A stretch of DNA of 64,000 nt from the NCBI GenBank assembly GCA_902780635.1, contig CACZGH010000001.1, positions 62,001-126,000 of the forward strand. The letters run 5' to 3'. How positions within the stretch are numbered: position 1 is the stretch's first letter; each line of letters opens with the position of its first letter. Source of the stretch: an uncultured Prevotellaceae bacterium (lineage in GTDB: Bacteria > Bacteroidota > Bacteroidia > Bacteroidales > Bacteroidaceae). The translations under genes and the position numbers were made by a program. Below the pieces are notes generated by a model. The model worked only from the letters and a program-made list of their open reading frames with translations. It ran no database searches and was not told where the DNA came from. Positions 58,193 through 64,000 of this stretch are shown here, in pieces.

Positions 58193-59485
58193 TTAGTCGA
58201 CTTTCCACTTCATGAACCATCTCTCATTGAATGTGATGCCCACATTGACACGAAACGTGTTTTCCTTGAGCATGCCCGGTGTCTGGGTGTTGACCCATTG
58301 TCCGCTGATATTGAGTATGGAACGTGCGTTCCATCCATTCATGATGGGAATGCCGAATCCTGCGCTCACGCTGATTTCCTTGGGTCCTTCTTTACCATTT
58401 ATATTTAAATAAGGTGTGGTGTATGAAGCGCCAGCCCTGAATCTCATCCTGTCAAAGAATTTTCGTGATGTGGGATTCTTGCAGTACTCGCCTCCGATAT
58501 TGACCTTGTGACGATCCTTGTAATAGTCGCTGTTCAAAACATACGTCGGCTGGTTGCCTTTCACCACATATTCAGGGAAGCCCACTTTCGACCACTGCTG
58601 CAAGGTATAGTCAGCGCCTATTTTGATCCGTTTGTCAAAATTGAGCAGCAATCCAGCCCCGAAAGTGTGGGGCAGTTCCAGACCGTTTTCCACCACATAG
58701 GATGCGGTGTCGGCGACAGAAGTCTGCGAGTTGCGCGAGATGACCTTACACTCCGGATCTGCTCCAATCTGGTGCCCCAGTCCATAGACGAGACCAAGCG
58801 TCATGGAGTTTTTCTTTGACAGCCGGAAGGTGAACTGTGCGCCGAAGTCCACTTTGTAATTATTGACTTTAGCCGTATAATATTTAGAAAGCGTATTGAC
58901 GTAGGCATCGCTGTAGCTATTGACGATCGAACGGTTGTACTGTCCCCATAAATAAGACCCGTTGACACCGAGTGCGAACCCTTTGAAAGGCTCCCAGCCC
59001 ATACCCAAAAACATCTGGTGCAAGCCTCCGCTTCCTGTATATGTATTGGTGTAGGTCGTCTTGTTGGCGTCGTTTACATCGTTGGTGTTGGCATAATTAT
59101 ATCCCACGTTGGTGAAAGGAATAATACCGAAACTCATACCCAGATGCTTGAAGGCCCTGAATCCAGCGACGGCATATTCGAAATCAGCGTTTTTGGCGTT
59201 GATACGCTTTCCGTTTTCCTCAAAGTTGGTGAGCTGCCCTGACATCCCTACGTCGAAGACGAAAGTGAGCGAGTCCATAGAAGCATAGGATGCCGGATTG
59301 AGGTAATTGACTTGGTTGCCGTCATGAAATCCCAGTCCCACGCCATTCATGCCGCGGCTGAACCCATTGCCCTGGTCGGCCATGATACCCATTCCATATT
59401 GGCTGTATGGAGAGTTGGTCCCTCCCTGAGCGAGGGCTGAGAGTGTCGAAGCCACCACGGCAATCGTACAAAAGAGTCTTTTCAT
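58193..59485 (-). CDS. FadL/OmpP1-like outer-membrane beta-barrel protein
   Basis: 430 residues. Signal peptide 1-19 (ends LSALAQ). N-terminal GGTNSPYSQYGMGIMADQGN and RGMNGVGLGFHDGNQVNYLN are typical of the Bacteroidota FadL-like family, the 'N-P-A-S/G' loop here being YLNPASYASMDSLTF. The rest is a barrel with a C-terminal aromatic end (ERWFMKWKVD). Possibly a hydrophobic-substrate channel. First gene of the lptC/CNNM operon. A TAATTTTG box at 59565-59558 (minus) may be its promoter. Confidence 0.82.
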   Translation of the reverse strand: MKRLFCTIAVVASTLSALAQGGTNSPYSQYGMGIMADQGNGFSRGMNGVGLGFHDGNQVNYLNPASYASMDSLTFVFDVGMSGQLTNFEENGKRINAKNADFEYAVAGFRAFKHLGMSFGIIPFTNVGYNYANTNDVNDANKTTYTNTYTGSGGLHQMFLGMGWEPFKGFALGVNGSYLWGQYNRSIVNSYSDAYVNTLSKYYTAKVNNYKVDFGAQFTFRLSKKNSMTLGLVYGLGHQIGADPECKVISRNSQTSVADTASYVVENGLELPHTFGAGLLLNFDKRIKIGADYTLQQWSKVGFPEYVVKGNQPTYVLNSDYYKDRHKVNIGGEYCKNPTSRKFFDRMRFRAGASYTTPYLNINGKEGPKEISVSAGFGIPIMNGWNARSILNISGQWVNTQTPGMLKENTFRVNVGITFNERWFMKWKVD

Positions 59486-59630
59486 ATTCTATAATAATTC
59501 AAGTATCGCATTCGCTCACCAGATACTTGCCGTATGATGAGGAAAAACTACAGCTTGCAAAATTATTGAAAAAAATCGAAATAATAGCCACCTTTTCGCT
59601 TATTTAGCACGGAGAATCGTTTTTTTAGAT

Positions 59631-59638
59631 TAATTTTG
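59631..59638 (+). promoter_or_regulatory. -7 box almost directly before the DUF4105 start codon
   Basis: TAATTTTG ends 4 bp before the ATG at 59643, so the transcript would be leaderless or nearly so if this box is used. No good -33 TTTG is seen 20 bp upstream. Confidence 0.4.
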
Positions 59639-59642
59639 CATT

Positions 59643-60824
59643 ATGAAAGAAACAAGACATATCCTTATCAGCTGTTTCATCCTGTTTCTAAGCAGTCTGA
59701 TTCCCATCTACGGCCAGACATATGAGATGTACGACTCCATCGAGATGAGTCTGCTCACCTGCGAGCCCCATCAGGAGGTGTATAGCCTTTACGGCCACAC
59801 TGCTCTCCGTGTTAACAACCTGTCTGATGGTCGTGACTTTGTGGTGAACTATGGTGTTTTCAACATGAACGCCCCCCATTTCATCCTTCGTTTTGCATTC
59901 GGCCTGACCGATTACGAGATGGGCATCATGCCCTTTGAGGCTTTCTGCCGTGAATACAAATATTATGGCAGCGGCGTCATTCAGCAAGACCTGAACCTGA
60001 CTTCAAAGGAGAAGCACGACATACTGAATGCCATCTATGAGAACTCACTGCCAGAAAATGTCGTATACCGCTACAATTATTTCTACGACAACTGTACGAC
60101 ACGCGCGCGTAACATCGTTGTAGATCACCTGTCGCGCCAAGTGACTTATCCTTCCTCAGCCGACACGACTGCCACCTATCGTGGCATGGTGCATCAATAC
60201 AATGGCGCTCATCCCTGGTCTCGTTTTGGCATCGACTTGCTGCTCGGTGTGAAGTCTGACGTCAACACAAGCGCCCTTCAGCGACAGTTCCTGCCCGACA
60301 ACCTACGCAAAGACTTTGACCAAGCCGTGCTGACAGACAGCGATGGCACCACCATGCCCTTTGTGCGCAATTCCTATTATGTGGTACAGCCCGGTCTGCA
60401 AGTGGTGGAACGTGAGTTTCCGCTCCGCCCTGTCCAGTGTGCCTGGCTTTTGTTGGTACTCACCGTGGCCGTGATTGTCAGCGAATGGATGATGAAGAAA
60501 AAGCTATGGTTTTACGACCTGCTGCTGATGTTGGTCACCGGTCTGAGCGGCATCATCATCTTCGCTATGATTTTCTCTCAGCAGCCCACGGTGAATCTCA
60601 ATCTTCAAATACTGTTGCTCAATCCCCTACCCCTCTTTTTCATTTACCCCGTGATTCGTCGCGCAAGGAAGCAACAGACGCATCTATGGTGGAAAATCTG
60701 GACGTTACTCACCTGCCTGTTCTTGGCTGGTGCGTTGATTCAGACCTATGCCGAGGGGATGCTGATAGCCGGCGTGGCAGTGCTTCTGAGATGTCTCTCC
60801 CAATGGCGCAGCTTTACTCGTTGA
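59643..60824 (+). CDS. DUF4105 (Lnb N-terminal-like) membrane-anchored protein
   Basis: 393 residues. Signal peptide/anchor 1-24 (ends IYGQ). DUF4105 domain about 25-240 with EVYSLYGHTALRVNN, VVNYGVFNMNAPHF, and the conserved VYRYNYFYDNCTTRARNIV, where Cys and the D-N pair form the likely papain/NlpC-like active site (the His in YGHTALR would be its partner). C-terminal half has four to five membrane helices. The domain is related to the lnb lacto-N-biosidase chaperone-like region; the activity is unknown. Confidence 0.85.
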   Translation: MKETRHILISCFILFLSSLIPIYGQTYEMYDSIEMSLLTCEPHQEVYSLYGHTALRVNNLSDGRDFVVNYGVFNMNAPHFILRFAFGLTDYEMGIMPFEAFCREYKYYGSGVIQQDLNLTSKEKHDILNAIYENSLPENVVYRYNYFYDNCTTRARNIVVDHLSRQVTYPSSADTTATYRGMVHQYNGAHPWSRFGIDLLLGVKSDVNTSALQRQFLPDNLRKDFDQAVLTDSDGTTMPFVRNSYYVVQPGLQVVEREFPLRPVQCAWLLLVLTVAVIVSEWMMKKKLWFYDLLLMLVTGLSGIIIFAMIFSQQPTVNLNLQILLLNPLPLFFIYPVIRRARKQQTHLWWKIWTLLTCLFLAGALIQTYAEGMLIAGVAVLLRCLSQWRSFTR

Positions 60825-60877
60825 CCTGCCACGACACCGTTTTGGCACGCTATTTGTTTTAAGTTTATAAAGTTATA

Positions 60878-60909
60878 TTTGCTGCATTGGGAAAAAATGC
60901 GTAAATTTG
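60878..60909 (+). promoter_or_regulatory. Promoter of secA
   Basis: TTTG 60878-60881 and TAAATTTG 60902-60909, 20 bp apart, 39 bp before the ATG. Confidence 0.8.
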
Positions 60910-60947
60910 CACGATTTTTTTACAAGTAATCATTAAAAGACAACATA

Positions 60948-63900
60948 ATGGGATTTACTAATTTTCTGCAGTCATTATTTGGCAACAAATCCTCCCGTGA
61001 CATGAAGCTGATTCAGCCGATTGTCGAGAAAGTGAAAGCCGCTTATCCAGAGATACAAGCGCTCGACAACGATCAATTGCGCGCCCGCACCAAGGAGATT
61101 CAGCGGTATGTGCAGGACTCTGCCAAGAATGAGAAAGCCAAGGTGGAAGAACTGAAGTCGAAGATCGAGGAGACGCCCATTGACGAGCGTGAGCCTATCT
61201 TCAATCAGATAGACAAAATAGAGAAAGAGATACTTGAAATATACGAGAAAGCACTCGATGAAGTGCTTCCCGTGGCTTTCAGTATCGTCAAAGAGACAGC
61301 CCGTCGTTTTGCGGAGAACGAGGAAGTGGTGGTGACCGCCACCGACTTCGACCGTGAGTTGGCCGCCACGAAGGATTTCGTGAGGATAGAAGACGACAAA
61401 GCCATCTACTCCAACCACTGGATGGCAGGCGGCAACGACCTGAAGTGGGACATGGTGCATTATGACGTGCAGCTCTTTGGTGGCACCGTGCTTCATCAGG
61501 GCAAGATCGCTGAGATGGCCACTGGTGAGGGTAAGACCTTGGTGGCCACGCTACCTGTCTTCCTGAACGCACTGACCGGCAACGGTGTACATGTGGTGAC
61601 CGTCAACGACTATCTGGCCAAGCGTGACTCGGAGTGGATGGGTCCGTTGTATGAGTTCAATGGTCTGTCAGTAGACTGTATTGACAAGCATCGCCCCAAC
61701 TCCCATGAGCGTCGCATGGCTTACAAGGCCGACATCACCTTCGGCACCAACAACGAGTTTGGTTTCGACTATCTGCGTGACAACATGGCCATCTCACCCG
61801 ATGACTTGGTGCAGCGTGCACACAACTACGCCATCGTGGATGAGGTGGACTCTGTGCTCATTGATGACGCCCGTACACCTCTTATTATATCTGGTCCCGT
61901 GGAGAAAGGCGACGACCAGATGTTTGAGGAATATCAGCCACTGGTGGAAAAATTGGTAGGCGTGCAACGTCGTCTCGCCAGCGAGTTTCTTGCTGACGCC
62001 CGCACCAAAATCACCAAAGCCCGTGAGACCAATGACCAGAAGATGCTGCAAGAAGGTTTCCTGGCGTTGTTCCGCTCACACAAGGCACTCCCCAAGAACA
62101 AGGCACTGATCAAATATCTCTCCGAGGAGGGTATCAAGGCAGGTATGCTCGCCACGGAGGAAGAGTACATGCAGAACAACAACCGCCGTATGCCTGAGGC
62201 TGTGGAGCCCCTGTATTTTGTGGTGGAGGAAAAACTCAACTCCGTAGACCTGACCGACAAAGGTGTAGACTGGCTTGCCAAGCAGGTAAATGACAAGGAG
62301 TTGTTTGTGCTGCCCGACATCACCTCTGAATTGTCAGATTTAGAGTCACAGACAGGCCTGAGCGATGAGGAGCGTATCAACAAGAAAGACGAGCTGATGA
62401 GTCACTACGCCGTGCAGAGCGAGCGTGTACACACGCTGCAGCAGTTGCTCAAAGCCTACACCATGTTCAATAAAGACGACGAATATGTGGTGATAGACGG
62501 CGAGGTGAAGATTGTGGACGAGCAGACAGGCCGTATCATGGAGGGCCGCCGCTGGAGCGACGGCCTGCATCAGGCTGTGGAAGCCAAGGAGCATGTGAAA
62601 GTAGAAGCTGCCACACAGACCTACGCCACCATCACACTTCAGAACTACTTCCGTATGTATCACAAGCTAGCGGGCATGACCGGTACAGCCATCACCGAGG
62701 CTGGTGAGTTCTGGGACATCTACAAGCTCGACGTGGTGGAGATACCTACCAACAAGCCTGTGATACGCGACGACATGAACGACCGTGTGTACAAGACACA
62801 ACGAGAGAAATACAATGCCGTGATCGACGAGATACAAGCCATGCGCAACGCAGGCCGCCCCACCCTGGTCGGTACGACCTCAGTGGAAATCTCCGAGTTG
62901 CTCTCTCGTATGCTGAAGATGCGCAACATCCCCCACAACGTGCTTAATGCCAAACTCCACCAACGTGAGGCCGACATCGTGGCACAGGCAGGACAGAGCG
63001 CCATGGGCACAGCATGGGTGTGTCCTGACGGACGTGCCTTCTGTGACAAACTTTCTGCCACAAAATATGTGGAGAGACTGTCGCAAACGAACAAGAAATA
63101 CGCCGATGCCACCGCAGCCGACATCCGCGAGGATCAGCGTCTGCTCGGAGCCGTGACCATCGCCACCAACATGGCTGGCCGTGGTACCGATATCAAACTG
63201 ACTCCAGAGGTGAAAGCCGCTGGCGGTCTGGCCATTATAGGCACCGAGCGCCATGAGAGCCGCCGTGTAGACCGCCAGCTGCGAGGCCGTGCCGGTCGTC
63301 AGGGTGACCCCGGTTCCAGTGTTTTCTACGTATCACTGGAAGACAAACTGATGCGTCTGTTTGCCTCTGAGCGTATTGCGAAAGTGATGGACCGCCTCGG
63401 CTTTGATGAGGGCGAGCGTATCGAGCACAAGATGATCAGCAACAGTATCGAGCGTGCCCAGAAGAAGGTGGAAGAGAACCACTTCGGCGTGCGTAAACGT
63501 CTGCTTGAGTACGACGATGTGATGAACAAACAACGTACGGTGATCTATGAGAAGCGTCGCCACGCTCTGATGGGTGAGCGCATCGGTATGGACATCGCCA
63601 ACATCATCTGGGACCGTGTGGTCAATATCATCAGCAACAACGACTATGAGGGCTGCAAAGAAATGTTCCTCAAGACGTTGGCTATGGAGTGTCCCTTCAG
63701 CAAAGAAGAATACAACGACCAGAGCCGGGAGAAGTTGGCTGATAACTCATACAACATCGCGATGGATACCTTCAAACGTCGCACTGACCGCATCCATCAA
63801 GTGGCCTGGCCTATCATCAAACAGGTATATGAGACGCAAGGTCAGGTGTATGAGCGCATCAATGTGCCCATCACCGACGGCCGCGGCATCATGAACATCC

Positions 63901-64000
63901 CCTGCAACCTGAAGGAAGCCTACGACACCGAGTGCCGCTCAGTGGTGAAACAGTTTGAGAAAGTGCTCTCCCTGCATATCATCGATGACTGCTGGAAAGA
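60948..64000 (+). CDS. secA: Preprotein translocase ATPase SecA (3' end cut by window)
   Basis: ATG 60948; open to the window edge (1017 codons). Walker A in [14 protein letters not shown] (residues about 190-197), DEAD-type Walker B at Asp298-Glu299 in [39 protein letters not shown] (motif V-VI, written in part: GTERHESRR) and [17 protein letters not shown]-type region. Bacteroidota SecA is about 1100 residues, with an insert after the N-terminal DEAD motor (here about 70-150, rich in KxEE), so the last about 90 residues, including the SecB-binding zinc end, are outside. It drives Sec export of the many signal-peptide proteins in this window. Confidence 0.97.
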   Translation, partial: MGFTNFLQSLFGNKSSRDMKLIQPIVEKVKAAYPEIQALDNDQLRARTKEIQRYVQDSAKNEKAKVEELKSKIEETPIDEREPIFNQIDKIEKEILEIYEKALDEVLPVAFSIVKETARRFAENEEVVVTATDFDRELAATKDFVRIEDDKAIYSNHWMAGGNDLKWDMVHYDVQLFGGTVLHQGKIAEMATGEGKTLVATLPVFLNALTGNGVHVVTVNDYLAKRDSEWMGPLYEFNGLSVDCIDKHRPNSHERRMAYKADITFGTNNEFGFDYLRDNMAISPDDLVQRAHNYAIVDEVDSVLIDDARTPLIISGPVEKGDDQMFEEYQPLVEKLVGVQRRLASEFLADARTKITKARETNDQKMLQEGFLALFRSHKALPKNKALIKYLSEEGIKAGMLATEEEYMQNNNRRMPEAVEPLYFVVEEKLNSVDLTDKGVDWLAKQVNDKELFVLPDITSELSDLESQTGLSDEERINKKDELMSHYAVQSERVHTLQQLLKAYTMFNKDDEYVVIDGEVKIVDEQTGRIMEGRRWSDGLHQAVEAKEHVKVEAATQTYATITLQNYFRMYHKLAGMTGTAITEAGEFWDIYKLDVVEIPTNKPVIRDDMNDRVYKTQREKYNAVIDEIQAMRNAGRPTLVGTTSVEISELLSRMLKMRNIPHNVLNAKLHQREADIVAQAGQSAMGTAWVCPDGRAFCDKLSATKYVERLSQTNKKYADATAADIREDQRLLGAVTIATNMAGRGTDIKLTPEVKAAGGLAIIGTERHESRRVDRQLRGRAGRQGDPGSSVFYVSLEDKLMRLFASERIAKVMDRLGFDEGERIEHKMISNSIERAQKKVEENHFGVRKRLLEYDDVMNKQRTVIYEKRRHALMGERIGMDIANIIWDRVVNIISNNDYEGCKEMFLKTLAMECPFSKEEYNDQSREKLADNSYNIAMDTFKRRTDRIHQVAWPIIKQVYETQGQVYERINVPITDGRGIMNIPCNLKEAYDTECRSVVKQFEKVLSLHIIDDCWK

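Overview
The window comes from a member of the Bacteroidota, most likely Prevotellaceae (Prevotella/Segatella-like). The evidence is: promoters of the Bacteroidota type (TTTG, about 20 bp, TAnnTTTG) and no strong Shine-Dalgarno sites; Bacteroidota-specific families (DUF4374, DUF4827, DUF2723, DUF3127, GHL10, DUF4974 anti-sigma); C-terminal sorting-like tails on secreted proteins; Spy-type exported proteins ending their signal peptides in AQ; and mixed base composition near 50% GC. It is chromosomal housekeeping DNA with a few accessory islets. There is no rRNA operon, prophage, integrative element or CRISPR array. Both ends cut genes: a periplasmic CbiK-type chelatase on the left and SecA on the right.

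Layout. 1-5.1 kb: a minus-strand operon behind a cobalamin riboswitch, encoding a BtuB-like TonB-dependent receptor, a small secreted protein, a DUF4374 surface protein and an exported CbiK-type cobaltochelatase; it reads as a corrinoid or tetrapyrrole acquisition locus. 5.2-7.3 kb: an exported SUFU-domain protein, a MESH1-like HD hydrolase and a DUF3307 membrane protein, followed by a decayed copy of a REP/RAYT element and short tandem repeats. 7.3-19.6 kb: GH28 polygalacturonase (minus), then RlmL-like rRNA methyltransferase, dipeptidyl peptidase IV, PurD, two membrane proteins, the very large DUF2723 (TMEM260/PMT-like) protein and a polysaccharide deacetylase. 19.6-33 kb: a long minus-strand series with GH20 hexosaminidase, QueH, YghO-like GNAT, phosphoglucosamine mutase, DUF4827 lipoprotein, DHH phosphoesterase, sugar nucleotidyltransferase, low-MW phosphatase, two tandem tRNA-Asp genes, GNAT, GT2, membrane protein, RecR, a beta-barrel and CstA.

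33-44.4 kb: GHL10 hydrolase, Na/Pi symporter tail-to-tail with a sensor kinase/response regulator pair, then an ECF sigma factor, a minimal anti-sigma factor and an outer-membrane receptor that form a cell-surface signalling cassette, and an alpha/beta hydrolase. 44.5-49.1 kb: carboxylesterase, a REP-associated tyrosine transposase (RAYT) with its REP palindrome and minisatellite, a small membrane protein with a polypurine tail, and a lipoprotein/beta-barrel. 49.2-52.3 kb: a DUF3127 protein with an SSB-like acidic tip divergent from dnaN, a DnaQ-like exonuclease and a small acidic protein. 52.4-64 kb: a second GHL10 protein, an envelope operon (FadL-like barrel, LptC, CNNM/CorC, PpiD), a DUF4105 protein and secA.

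Recurrent theme. Several intergenic stretches carry degenerate tandem repeats with 7-, 8- or 9-bp units, repeatedly placed at or over the stop codon of the upstream gene. Together with the two RAYT/REP loci they make up most of the sequence not explained by genes. All functional assignments rest on reading motifs and family resemblance by eye; no database search was run.
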